Shown here: positions 17,979 to 29,500 of the stretch, piece by piece | Position numbering within the stretch: the stretch's first letter is position 1 | Layout: each line of letters opens with the position of its first letter | DNA from: Rhodococcus sp. 105337 | GTDB taxonomy: Bacteria; Actinomycetota; Actinomycetes; Mycobacteriales; Mycobacteriaceae | NCBI RefSeq assembly: GCF_012844225.1 | Contig: NZ_JABAGQ010000015.1 | Location: 48,615 to 112,614, forward strand | Direction of reading: 5' to 3' | Length of the DNA: 64,000 bases | Notes under the pieces: generated by a model | What the model was told of the DNA's origin: nothing | The model's database searches: none | What the model saw: the letters and a program-made list of their open reading frames with translations, nothing else | Made by a program: the position numbers and the translations under genes

Positions 17979-19205
17979 TCAGGCCGACCAGGGCACCCAG
18001 CAGTCCACGACGAACTCGGAGCCCACCACCCCGGCCCGGAGCGTGCCCCCGATCTGATGGGCCTGCTCGGTGAGACCGGTCAGGCCCGCTCGCGAGCCGA
18101 TGGGCACGGTCGGAGGCAACGAACTGAGCCCATTGCGCACGTCGATCCGGATGCCCTGGTGGGCAGCGCCGGTGATGGTGATGCGCACCGTCTGGTCCGA
18201 CGCGTACTTCTGAACGTTGGTGAGGGCTTCCTGCACCACCCGGTACGTCACGTGGCCGGACACGGTTCCGACGTCACCGGGCTGGAGATCGGTGAACAAG
18301 ACGGTGTGCAGCCCGGCCGCGCGCGCGGACTGGACGAGATCGGCCACGGCATCTATCCCTTGATGTCCGCTGGCCCGCGACGCGCCCGCCGTCCCACGAA
18401 GCACCCCGACGATGCTCTTGAGCTCGTCGAGAGATTCGTGCGCGGTACTGCGGATCATCGCGGCCGTATTGGCTGTCTTCTGCGGATCATCGGCCCCACC
18501 GACCTGCAGTGCTCCCGCGAACAGGGAGATTCGGCTCAGTCCTGCGGCGAGCGTGTCGTGCATGTCGCGGGCGATCCGGGTTCGTTCCTCGGTACGGATC
18601 ATCTCGTCGTGGATCGATTCCGTCTTCGCCGTCGCGCGGTCGCGCACGCGTTCGGCGACGGTCAGCTGCGAGCGGGTCTGCTCGAGCAGCGCGAGCACCA
18701 CCACGACCGTGACGAGCGCCGCCGCGACCAGCAAGGGGATCCACCAGGCGACCTCCCACATCGGCTTGGGTGCGGTGTCCTCCGGGCGCATCGTGCCTAT
18801 CGTGAGTACCGAGTTGTCGCGGGTGCGGTGCGCGTCGTACGTGAGTGAGATACCGCACGCGACGAAGACGGCACCGGCGGCTCCGGCAAGTCGTCCGCTG
18901 CGTTCCGATTTGACGACGGCGTACAGCGCGATGAGCGCGGCGGTGGCGTCGGTGGAGAACAGCAGAGGTCCGAGGAGCGTGACGGCGAGCACCGTCCAGG
19001 GGCTCGAGTGGCGCCACACCAGAGCAAACGCTGCGACCAGGCCGAGCACGAACCCGAGTGCGAAGTTCCATTCGGGAACCGTGTTCGAGTCCGACGACAG
19101 TCCCAGGGTCAGCAACGTGCAGAACAGGCTCAGTGTCACGGCACCGGTGGTCCAGGCACGCCGGCGCCACACCGGACGCCGGAGACCCTGAGCGGAAGTA
19201 ACCAT
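17979..19205 (-). CDS. sensor histidine kinase (HisKA_3)
   Basis: The membrane kinase of the pair, 408 residues from ATG 19205. About five hydrophobic segments in the first 165 residues form the sensor, followed by a dimerisation domain with the phospho-His in RIARDMHDTLAAGLSRI (about residue 212) and an HATPase domain (YRVVQEALTNVQKYA, then GLTGLTEQA). No extracytoplasmic sensor domain of size is present, so the signal is probably sensed at or in the membrane. It is divergent from the DUF4352 protein gene, a likely target. Confidence 0.88.
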   Translation of the reverse strand: MVTSAQGLRRPVWRRRAWTTGAVTLSLFCTLLTLGLSSDSNTVPEWNFALGFVLGLVAAFALVWRHSSPWTVLAVTLLGPLLFSTDATAALIALYAVVKSERSGRLAGAAGAVFVACGISLTYDAHRTRDNSVLTIGTMRPEDTAPKPMWEVAWWIPLLVAAALVTVVVVLALLEQTRSQLTVAERVRDRATAKTESIHDEMIRTEERTRIARDMHDTLAAGLSRISLFAGALQVGGADDPQKTANTAAMIRSTAHESLDELKSIVGVLRGTAGASRASGHQGIDAVADLVQSARAAGLHTVLFTDLQPGDVGTVSGHVTYRVVQEALTNVQKYASDQTVRITITGAAHQGIRIDVRNGLSSLPPTVPIGSRAGLTGLTEQAHQIGGTLRAGVVGSEFVVDCWVPWSA

Positions 19206-19245
19206 CACTCGGTGCACGCTACGCAATCGCGTGGCACACCCACAT

Positions 19246-19316
19246 GGTCCGAACGGTCCGCAGCGATCGGTCCGAAAGGAGGAGGTGGTCCGTCCGATCG
19301 GACGAGGTGCCGGACC
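19246..19316. promoter_or_regulatory. GGTCCG repeat cluster between kinase and DUF4352 gene
   Basis: GGTCCG occurs four times in one orientation (19246, 19255, 19269, 19287) and once inverted as CGGACC (19311-19316); a perfect 12-base palindrome GTCCGATCGGAC lies at 19292-19303. All are inside the 195-bp divergent region. LuxR-type regulators often bind such clustered short sites. Assignment to the adjacent regulator is inferred. Confidence 0.5.
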
Positions 19317-19400
19317 GGGCAACTCGGGTGAGCTGTTCACACCGGAGGAGCGGCACCGCCCGCTCCGCATCTCCAGCCCAGACCAATGAGGAGAAGTGTG

Positions 19401-20018
19401 ATGACGCACCCCATCTCGTACCCCGACCCGAACCAGAACCCGTCCGGACAGCCGCCGCGCGCCAAGCGCCGGATCTGGCCCTGGATCGTCGTCGGGGTGC
19501 CCGTCCTCCTGTTCGGTGCCTGCTCGGTCGCCGTGGTCTCCAGCGTCGGCGGCGAGAAGGAGGCCACCGTCACATCCGGTCCCGCCGGCGACGAGGTAGT
19601 GGCCGATCGGGGGCCGGAATTCTCCGGGAAGCTCGACCACGACACCGCCGCGGTGGCCGGCGCCACCATCACCCGCGACGATCTCGCCTACACCGTCGGG
19701 CCGCTCCAGCTCATCGACTCCGTACTGGGCAGCTACCTCTGCAGCGAGGTGACGATCGTCAACGTCGGAACGGACCAGAACGACTTCAACGGATACATGG
19801 ACTGGCATGTGCAGGACGCCGGCGGCGCGATCCGCAATTCCACCTTCGGCGCCGACCGTCCGATGCTCAATTCGGGCCGCCTCGCGCCGGGCGGCGCCGC
19901 AACCGGAAACGTGTGCTTCGACGCCCGGGCCGGTGCCGCTCCCGGCACGTACGTCGTCCTGTTCGAGGACACGTTCTCGCTGTCGACCGATCGGCTCGCC
20001 TGGGTTTCGACACTCTGA
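19401..20018 (+). CDS. DUF4352-type membrane-anchored protein
   Basis: A 205-residue protein with a proline-rich cytoplasmic head, one transmembrane segment (WPWIVVGVPVLLFGACSVAV, residues about 27-46) and an extracytoplasmic beta domain resembling DUF4352 (immunoglobulin-like; telltale SEVTIVNVGTDQ and GYMDWHV). The Cys in GACS could be lipidated, but the segment is a poor lipoprotein signal. ATG 19401 follows GAGGAG. Divergent from the kinase gene and probably controlled by it. Function unknown. Confidence 0.72.
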   Translation: MTHPISYPDPNQNPSGQPPRAKRRIWPWIVVGVPVLLFGACSVAVVSSVGGEKEATVTSGPAGDEVVADRGPEFSGKLDHDTAAVAGATITRDDLAYTVGPLQLIDSVLGSYLCSEVTIVNVGTDQNDFNGYMDWHVQDAGGAIRNSTFGADRPMLNSGRLAPGGAATGNVCFDARAGAAPGTYVVLFEDTFSLSTDRLAWVSTL

Positions 20019-20124
20019 TCCGACTGTTCGATACGTGCCCGTCGGAGTGATCCCCGGCGGGCCGTCACAGTGATGTCCGACGGGGCGTCGTAGTTACGGT
20101 TCGGGAGGTCCTACCCTGGTAGGC

Positions 20125-22158
20125 ATGGCAGCACCCGAGCTCGCGTCCGACGCGCAGCATTCAGTGCCCGCGTCCGGACGCGGGAACCCGTCTGTTTTGT
20201 TCGTCCTCTTCGGCATCCTCGCCGCCATCGTCGCGGCACTGATCGTCGGCGCGTCCGCCGCGCAGGCGCTGGTGCTGCTCGGCATCCCGGACCCGGGGGC
20301 CTTGACCACGTACGGTCTGCCCGCCGTTCGTGCGGTGTCCGAAATCGCGACCGTGATCACGATCGGTTCGCTGTTCTTCGCGGCGTTCCTGGTGCCGCCG
20401 CAGAAGAACGGTGTCCTCGATGTCGACGGGTACCGCGCGGTCCGGACCGCAGGCGTCGCGGCGGTGGTGTGGGCCGCGACGGCCGCGCTGCTCGTGCCGC
20501 TGACCCTGTCCGACACCTCCGGCGCGTCGTTCACCGAGGCGCTCCGGCCGGAGAACCTGTTCAGTGCGCTCGGCCAGGTGGAGACCGCGTCGGCCTGGGC
20601 GTGGACGACGGTGCTCGCCCTGATCACCGCGCTGCTGATCCGGATGGCGGTGCGCTGGTCGTGGGTGCCCTATCTGCTTCTGCTGTCGCTGGTGGCATTG
20701 ATGCCGGTCGCCCTGACGGGCCACTCGTCCTCGGGCGGATCGCACGACCTCGCCACCAACAGCCTGGTGCTGCATCTCGTGGCCGCGTCGGTCTGGGCCG
20801 GTGGCCTGTTCGCACTTCTCGCGCATTCGTGGCGCGGCGGCGCGTACACCGGCGTCGCGGCGCGACGGTTCTCCTTCGTCGCCGGTCTCGCGTTCGTGGT
20901 CATGGCTGTGACCGGCGTGATCAACGCGGGAGTGCGGGTCTCGCTCGACGACCTCACGACAACCACGTACGGCAGGCTCCTGATCGCCAAGATCGTGGCG
21001 CTGGTAGTGCTCGGGCTGTTCGGCTGGATGCAGCGGCGACGGGCACTTCCGGCGCTCGAAGCCGATCCGACCAGCCGGGGTGCCCTCGTCCGGTTCGCCG
21101 CCGTCGAGTCGTTCGTCCTCGCCGCGACGGTGGGCCTGGCCGTCGGGTTGGGCCGCACCCCGCCGCCGGCCCCGGATGCCGTGCCCACGGTTCAGGAAGT
21201 GGCCCTCGGATACAACCTCGAGGTGCCCCCGTCGTTCGCCAACCTGTTCTTCGGGCAGTGGCGATTCGACCTCATCTTCGGCACCCTCGCGATCGTTCTG
21301 GCCGTCGCATACGCCATCGGCCTGTGGACGCTGCGCAAGCGCGGTGACGCCTGGCCGGTGGGCCGGAGCATCGCCTGGTTCTCCGGTTGCTTCGTGCTGC
21401 TGGTCGCCACGTCGTCGGGTGTCGGCATGTACTCCGCCGCGATGTTCAGCGTGCACATGGGCGCGCACATGGCCATGTCGATGCTCGCGCCGGTGCTCCT
21501 GGCACTCGGCGGTGCGATGACCCTGGCGCTGCGCGCGTTCAAGCCGGCCGGCCGCGGTGCTCCTCCGGGACCCCGCGAGTGGATCCTCGAATTCCTGCAC
21601 AGCCCGCCGTCGCGGTTCTTCACTCACCCGATCGTCGCGTCGGTGATGTTCGTCGGCGGCTTCTACGCCTTGTATCTCGGTGGCATCTTCGAGACCTTCG
21701 CCGACAGCCACACCGCGCACGTGCTGATGAACCTGCACTTCCTGATGAGCGGCTATCTCTTCTACTGGGTGGTGATCGGCGTCGATCCGTCGCCACGCGA
21801 CCTGCCGCCGGTCACGAAACTCGGCATGGTCTTCGGTTCGCTGCCGTTCCACGCATTCTTCGGCGTCACCCTCATGAGCATGGGAACGGTGATGGCCGAG
21901 TCGTACTACCGCGGTCTCGCGCTGCCGTGGAACTACGACCTGTTCGACGACCAGAAGGTCGGCGGCAGTATCGCGTGGTCGGCGGGTGAGATCCCGCTCG
22001 TGCTCGTCATGCTCGCATTGCTCGTGCAGTGGTCGCGCAGCGATACACGGACTGCGCGCCGGGTGGATCGGGCCGCGGATCGTGACGAGGACGCCGACCT
22101 CGCCGCGCACAACGCGATGTTCGCGGAGTTGGCCCGCCGGGACCAGGAAGCGCGCTAG
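20125..22158 (+). CDS. CopD-CtaG fusion, copper/oxidase assembly protein
   Basis: A 677-residue polytopic membrane protein. The N-terminal half (about 1-350) resembles CopD copper transport proteins; the C-terminal half (about 370-650) is a caa3-type CtaG domain with MYSAAMFSVHMGAHMAMSM (two pieces: MYSAAMFSVHMG and AHMAMSM) and HVLMNLHFLMSGYLFYW, which bring His/Met ligands for copper. Actinobacterial fusions like this (Rv0102 type) are thought to supply copper to cytochrome oxidase. Starts at ATG 20125, alone in its transcription unit. Confidence 0.88.
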   Translation: MAAPELASDAQHSVPASGRGNPSVLFVLFGILAAIVAALIVGASAAQALVLLGIPDPGALTTYGLPAVRAVSEIATVITIGSLFFAAFLVPPQKNGVLDVDGYRAVRTAGVAAVVWAATAALLVPLTLSDTSGASFTEALRPENLFSALGQVETASAWAWTTVLALITALLIRMAVRWSWVPYLLLLSLVALMPVALTGHSSSGGSHDLATNSLVLHLVAASVWAGGLFALLAHSWRGGAYTGVAARRFSFVAGLAFVVMAVTGVINAGVRVSLDDLTTTTYGRLLIAKIVALVVLGLFGWMQRRRALPALEADPTSRGALVRFAAVESFVLAATVGLAVGLGRTPPPAPDAVPTVQEVALGYNLEVPPSFANLFFGQWRFDLIFGTLAIVLAVAYAIGLWTLRKRGDAWPVGRSIAWFSGCFVLLVATSSGVGMYSAAMFSVHMGAHMAMSMLAPVLLALGGAMTLALRAFKPAGRGAPPGPREWILEFLHSPPSRFFTHPIVASVMFVGGFYALYLGGIFETFADSHTAHVLMNLHFLMSGYLFYWVVIGVDPSPRDLPPVTKLGMVFGSLPFHAFFGVTLMSMGTVMAESYYRGLALPWNYDLFDDQKVGGSIAWSAGEIPLVLVMLALLVQWSRSDTRTARRVDRAADRDEDADLAAHNAMFAELARRDQEAR

Positions 22159-22188
22159 CGGCCCGCGGGAGCGCCTGCGGTCCGGGTC

Positions 22189-23028
22189 TCACACGGGTTT
22201 TCGCGTGCGGGCCCGTTCGGTGGCGATCCGCACGGCAACTGCGGCCACCACCGCCACGACCGCGGCGACCACCGCCGCAACCGCCGCCGGTGTCGAGTTC
22301 CAGCCGTCGTCGGCGGTGCGGCCGACCGCGATCCAGCCCAGACCCCAGGCCATGGCGGCGGCAACCGCGAGACGTCCGTGCCCGGCGAACGCGACCACCA
22401 CCGACACGGCCGCGACCACGGCGAGGATCACCACGGCCCACACGTCGGCGCCCCACCCGAACGGATCGATGTCCGCGGAATTCAGGGCCGCCGCGGTGTT
22501 GGCGACCGTGGCGACCGCGACCCACCCCAGGTAGACGAACATCGTGCCGTCGACGACGACAGCCTCGAGGCGGCTCGACGGAGCAGATGCCGTGAGCCCG
22601 AGGAAAACGCGAACCAGGATTGCGAGCAGTGCGACGATCACCACCACGCTGAGGCCGACCTGATCGATCTGGATCGTCCCGATCCATAATGCGTTGAGAA
22701 GCATCGACGCGGCGATCCACCAGCCGAGAGTGCGTTGCCGCGGGTCGGTGTGGTGGGCGGGCAGCAACTGCCATACGGCGAGGGCGATCAGGCCGATGTA
22801 GATGACCGTCCAGATCGCGAAAGCCGGGCCACCTGGGGCAACGGCTGTCGCATCGGAGGCGAGCACACCGCCTGCCGCTTCGGCGACGGGCGTGCCGGCG
22901 GAGGTGCCGAGGTACGAGCCGGCCACGGCGATCACCGCACTCACCGCGACCGTGACGACGCGTGCGATATCCCGACCGGTCCTGGCCCCGACGGCAGGAG
23001 TGGAAGGTGAGAAGGAATGTGAGGTCAT
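22189..23028 (-). CDS. TspO/MBR-like membrane protein
   Basis: A 279-residue membrane protein with about eight hydrophobic segments. The stretch GGPAFAIWTVIYIGLIALAVWQ and the following NALWIG resemble the tryptophan-rich sensory protein family (TspO), which binds tetrapyrroles and cholesterol; the length is nearly twice that of classical TspO (about 160), so it belongs to the long actinobacterial type. ATG 23028 has no clear ribosome site. Its stop is 30 bp from the convergent CopD-CtaG gene. Confidence 0.68.
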   Translation of the reverse strand: MTSHSFSPSTPAVGARTGRDIARVVTVAVSAVIAVAGSYLGTSAGTPVAEAAGGVLASDATAVAPGGPAFAIWTVIYIGLIALAVWQLLPAHHTDPRQRTLGWWIAASMLLNALWIGTIQIDQVGLSVVVIVALLAILVRVFLGLTASAPSSRLEAVVVDGTMFVYLGWVAVATVANTAAALNSADIDPFGWGADVWAVVILAVVAAVSVVVAFAGHGRLAVAAAMAWGLGWIAVGRTADDGWNSTPAAVAAVVAAVVAVVAAVAVRIATERARTRKPV

Positions 23029-23112
23029 GCACACGGGTTGCCCTGTGTAGCGCTCACCCAATCGGGATCTGCCGGGATCCCATCTTCGATACCGGATGCC
23101 CGGTTTGCACGT

Positions 23113-24291
23113 ATGGTGCTGCCTGTGACTGCGCGCAGGGGGACGGACGAGAAGACATCGCACGGACGTACGGGGAGTGTGATCGCGGGTTTTCTCGCGT
23201 GCCTTCTTGCCGTCGGAGCGCCCGTTGCCGTCTCCGGTACAGCGCACGCACAGCCGGCACCCGGAGCGGTGGTGTCGGAGGCCCCGCTCGACAGCCGATT
23301 GTCGTTGCCGGGAGCCGCCTCCGCTCGTGCGCTCTCGTACACGACGCAGTGGCGCTCGGGTGAGACGGCGACTGCCACCGGGGTGGTGTTCGTACCCGGC
23401 GGCGAACCTCCCGCGGGCGGCCGGCCCGTCGTCGCCTGGGCACACGGCACCACCGGTCTCGCCGACGACTGCGCCCCCTCCCGTAATCCGCGGAGTGAAC
23501 GCGACACCGCCTACCTCGAGCATTGGCTCGATCAGGGATATGCCGTCGTCGCGGCCGACTACCCGGGTCTCGGATCCGACGGCCTGCATCGATACCTCGA
23601 CGGGCAGAGCGCCGCGAACAGCATCGTCGATCTCGTGCGTGCGGCGCGCGCGGTGGAGCCGTCGCTGTCGGAGCGCTGGGTGGTCGTCGGGCAGTCGCAA
23701 GGAGGGCACGCGGCGCTGCACACGGCGAATACCGCCACCGATCGCGCGCCCGAACTCGACTTCCGCGGAACACTCACGACGGGGGCGCCGTCGAATCTCG
23801 AACTGGTCTTCCCGATCGGCTTCCCGGAGTTTCCGGATCTTCCGCTCGACGGACTGACCGCCTTCGGAGCGTTCATCTTCGCTGGGCTGCGCGAGGCGGA
23901 TCCGGGACTCGATCTCGACGGCTATCTCACCGGTCTCGGGCGGGAAGTCGTCGATGCGGCGGAGTCGCTGTGTTACGACGAGATGCTCGCGCGCTACACC
24001 GGCGTCGGGATCGGGGACCTGCTCGCCCGACCGCTCGGCGACGACCGGTTCCCGGCGGCCCTGTCCGATTACCTGGGAGTTCCGGTGAACGGTTACGACC
24101 GGCCGCTGTTTCTCGCCCAAGGCCTCGACGACCGGGTCGTGCCGGCGCCGTTGAGTGTCAAGCTGGTCGCGGACCTGTGGGCCGGGGGAGCGCAACCCCG
24201 GTTCGCCACCTATCCCACGGGGCATTCGGAGACCATGGCCGCGTCGCTTCCGGACACCACACCGTTCGTCGCGGAGTTGTTCGCGGGCTGA
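23113..24291 (+). CDS. secreted lipase, LIP family (copy 2)
   Basis: A paralogue of the lipase at 1020-2171, 392 residues from ATG 23113 (GTG 23125 is possible). It has a signal peptide ending SGTAHA, and shares long blocks with copy 1: QWRSGE, AVVAADYPGLGS, LHRYLDG, SAANSIVD. The nucleophile elbow is GQSQGG, with Gln where copy 1 has His. A late DDRVVPAPLS and a final GHSETM hold the probable acid and His. Substrate unknown. It is divergent from the TspO-like gene by 84 bp. Confidence 0.82.
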   Translation: MVLPVTARRGTDEKTSHGRTGSVIAGFLACLLAVGAPVAVSGTAHAQPAPGAVVSEAPLDSRLSLPGAASARALSYTTQWRSGETATATGVVFVPGGEPPAGGRPVVAWAHGTTGLADDCAPSRNPRSERDTAYLEHWLDQGYAVVAADYPGLGSDGLHRYLDGQSAANSIVDLVRAARAVEPSLSERWVVVGQSQGGHAALHTANTATDRAPELDFRGTLTTGAPSNLELVFPIGFPEFPDLPLDGLTAFGAFIFAGLREADPGLDLDGYLTGLGREVVDAAESLCYDEMLARYTGVGIGDLLARPLGDDRFPAALSDYLGVPVNGYDRPLFLAQGLDDRVVPAPLSVKLVADLWAGGAQPRFATYPTGHSETMAASLPDTTPFVAELFAG

Positions 24292-24297
24292 TCGGAG

Positions 24298-24315
24298 GTC
24301 CCGCTCGGGCGGGAC
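24298..24315. terminator. short hairpin after lipase copy 2
   Basis: A 7-bp perfect stem GTCCCGC/GCGGGAC with a 4-base loop, 6 bp after the lipase stop. It lacks a T-run, so termination is only possible. Confidence 0.35.
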
Positions 24316-24363
24316 GACGCGCAGGATGTGGGTTATCCCGCCGGGGCGGATACGCTGGTCGTC

Positions 24364-26029
<1,666 letters not shown>

Positions 26030-26037
<8 letters not shown>

Positions 26038-26482
26038 TCGTCTGGAGACGAAGCCGAACGGTGTCGGGACGAACACCGTCGGCGAGCCGTTCCGTTGTTC
26101 GCTCGAGGTGCGCTGGGCCGATTCCGATCGGCTCGGTCACGTCAACAACACCAAAGTCGTCGAGTACATGCAGGAAGCGCGGATCAAGTTCCTGGTCAGC
26201 CACCTTTCTGGGCGCGGTGTCGTCGCGGTCCGCAAGATGGACGCCGAGTTCCTGCGGCCCATCAAGGATGCGTCGGGCCCGCTCGATGTCGAGATCGCCG
26301 TGTTGCACGTGGGTACCTCGTCGTTCACGCTGCGCCACACGATCCTCGACCGGCACGGGGTGGTGTGTGCCCACGGGGACGCTGTTCTCGTCGGGTTCGA
26401 CGTCCACACCGATCGGTCGAGGCCGCTGAGCGATCTCGAACGTGAGGTCCTCGACCGGTACCGGGTCGCGGCGCCGGGCTGA
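26030..26482 (+). CDS. hotdog acyl-CoA thioesterase (4HBT)
   Basis: A 150-residue single hotdog domain of the 4-hydroxybenzoyl-CoA thioesterase family, with RWADSDRLGHVNNTKVVEYM (catalytic Asp in SD, then HVNN). It hydrolyses acyl-CoAs of unknown chain. GTG 26030 lies inside the end of ettA (8-base overlap), so translation is coupled. A paralogue follows the NAD glutamate dehydrogenase gene. In M. tuberculosis, as I recall, only the second one is present. Confidence 0.85.
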
Positions 26483-26588
26483 CAGCCCGCGTGTCCGGCC
26501 CCCAACCTGTGGCGCCGCGGATAGGCTCGAACTCGGGCCCGTCCGCGGCGCTCGGTTTTGTCCGGCAAGCAGGTCAGGGAGTGAAGTA

Positions 26589-29500
26589 ATGGCGGATTCA
26601 ACTGCGTCGCAACTGGATTCGTCGTTGGTGGCGACTCTCGTGCAGATGTACGAGCAGTCGGGCGAGGAAATCGGCGCACCCGAAGCAGTGGCCGCCGCCC
26701 ATCTCGAACTGGGACGCGAGCGTGCGCCGGGCACGGCGGCGATCCGGGTTCGTCCGCCGGGAGACGACCCACTGGGATCGACCGCCCAGATCGTCACCGA
26801 CGACATGCCCCTCCTCGTCGAGGCCGTCCTGGCACTCTTCGCCCGCCTCGGAGTGGGTGTCGATGCGGTGGTGCACCCGGAGTTCTCGGCACTGCGCGAC
26901 GACGCGGGACTGCTGCGCGACCTCTCGCCCGGAAACCCGTCGGTCGACGACGAGGACCCTGTGCACCGGATCGCCGAGTCGTGGATGCACGTGCAGTTCG
27001 CACTCGGAGCCGACGGACCCACAGTCGACGAGATCGACGACGGACTCCGCCGTGCGCTGGCCGAAGTGCGGCAGGTCGTCTCCGACACCGAACCGATGCT
27101 CGCCCTGCAGCGCGAACTCGCCGGTGCACTCGACGCGCTCGCGGTCGTTCCGCCGCCGCAGCACACCGCCACCGTTCTCGCCGAAACCGCCGATCTGTTG
27201 CGCTGGCTCGCCCGCGGGCATTTCACCATGCTCGGTTACCGGCGCTACGAGTTCGTCGACACCGATGGATCAGGCGTGGTGCGAGCGCGCCCCGTCCGGG
27301 GCAGCGGACTGGGGGTCCTGCGCACCGAGGGCCCCGACAGCGATCCACTCGAGTTGCCGCCCGGTGCGCACCCCGACCGGCGGCCGTTGCTGGTCCTCAC
27401 CCAGGGGGCGCTGCCGACGACCGTGCACCGCTCGGTCTATCCGTATTTCGTGGGGATCGCAGTCCTCGATGCGGAAGGTCGCGTGGTCGGTGAGCACCGC
27501 TTCCTCGGAGTGCTGACAGTGACCGCGCTCAACGACAACATCCTCGACATCCCGCTCATCTCCCGCCGGGTGCGTGCCGTGATCGCCCGTGCCCACGTGG
27601 ACATTTCGTCGTACAGCGGTCAGGCGATGCTCGAGATCATGCAGACCATCCCGCGTGCCGAACTCTTCTCGATGGACACCGCCACCCTCTACGACACCGT
27701 CACGTCGGTGGTCGACATCCGCAGGCAGGTCCGGTTGTTCGTACGCGTCGACACGCACCGCCGGTACGTGTCGTGCCTGGTGTACCTGCCGCGCGACCGG
27801 TACACGACGAAGGTCCGCATCGCGATGCAGGACATCCTCTTGAGCGAGTACGGCGGGGGAGTCCTCGACTACACCGCGCGGGTCTCGGAGGGGGAGCTGG
27901 CTCTCCTGCACGTCACGATCAGGTTCCCCGGGCGCGGCCGGCACGAGATCGACACCTCCGACGAGAACCGCATCCGGATCCAGGCGCTGCTCGCGGCGAC
28001 CAGCAGGAACTGGACCGATCGGCTTTCCGAGGCCGCCGCCGGCGATGCCCGCGTCGACGCCGCACTGGTGCAGCGATACGCCGACGCGGTGCCCGAGGCG
28101 TACAAGGAGGATTTTCCGTCGGAGCGCGCGCTCTCCGATCTGGTGGTGCTCGAGGGTCTTCGGGTCGGTGAGATCGAGACGCGGCTCTGCCGGTCCGACG
28201 GCGCAGCACCCGGGGCGTGGCGCTTCACCCTGTACGTCGGCGACGAGCCGGTCACCCTCGGCCGGGTGCTTCCGGTGCTGCAGAGCCTCGGCGTCCAGGT
28301 TATCGACGAGCGCCCGTACCGGGTTCCACGGTCCGACGGAATCGATTGCTGGATCTACGATTTCGGTCTCGGGCTTCCGGGCGATCTCTCGCCGGACACT
28401 CTGGACTCCGACCCGACGCTCGCGGGCCGTTTCACCGACATGTTCGTCGTCGCCTGGCGCGGCGACTCCGAAACCGACAGATTCAACGAACTGGTGTTGC
28501 GCGCCGGGCTGGTGTGGCGTCAGGCGGTCATGCTGCGTGCGTACGCGAAATACCTGCGGCAGACCGGTTTTCCGTACAGTCAGCACAACATCGAAGGCGT
28601 ACTGCTCGACTACCCCGAGATCACGGTCCTGCTGGTCCGGCTGTTCGAGGCCCGATTCGATCCGGAGGTTGCCGAATCCGAGAGTGAAGAACGCATCTCC
28701 GGCGAGCTCACGTCGAAGATCGAGGCCGTGACAGGACTGGTCCCCGACCGGATCCTGCGGGGGCTGTTCTCGCTGATCCGCTCCACCCTGCGCACCAACT
28801 ACTTCGTCCCCGCGGACGACGACTCCGCCCGCGGCCGCGTCCTGTCGATGAAGCTCGATCCGGCCGGCATCGCCGAACTCCCGCAGCCACGACCGAAGTT
28901 CGAGATCTTCGTCTACGCACCCGATGTGGAGGGCGTGCACATGCGGTACGGCGCCGTCGCCCGCGGTGGTCTCCGATGGTCCGACCGCCGTGAGGATTAC
29001 CGCACCGAGGTTCTCGGGCTCGTCAAGGCGCAGGCGGTGAAGAACGCCGTCATCGTTCCCGTCGGGGCGAAAGGCGGATTCGTCGTCAAGCACGCGCCGC
29101 AGCCCACCGGCGACGCCGCTGCCGATCGTCGAGCCGTCCGTGAGCGCGGCGAACAGTGCTACCGCCGGTTCATCTCCGGGCTGCTCGACGTCACCGACAA
29201 CCTCGATCGGTCGCGCACCACGGTGATCCCACCGGAACGGGTGGTGCGCCACGACACCGACGACACCTACCTCGTGGTGGCCGCCGACAAGGGCACCGCG
29301 TCGTTCTCCGACCTGGCCAATTCGGTTGCGGCAGACTACGGCTTCTGGCTCGGTGACGCGTTCGCATCCGGCGGCTCGGCCGGATACGACCACAAGGAGA
29401 TGGGCATCACCGCGCGCGGCGCATGGGAGAGCGTCAAGCGGCACTTCCGTGAGCGCGGACTCGATACGCAGACGGAGAACTTCACCGTCGCCGGCATCGG

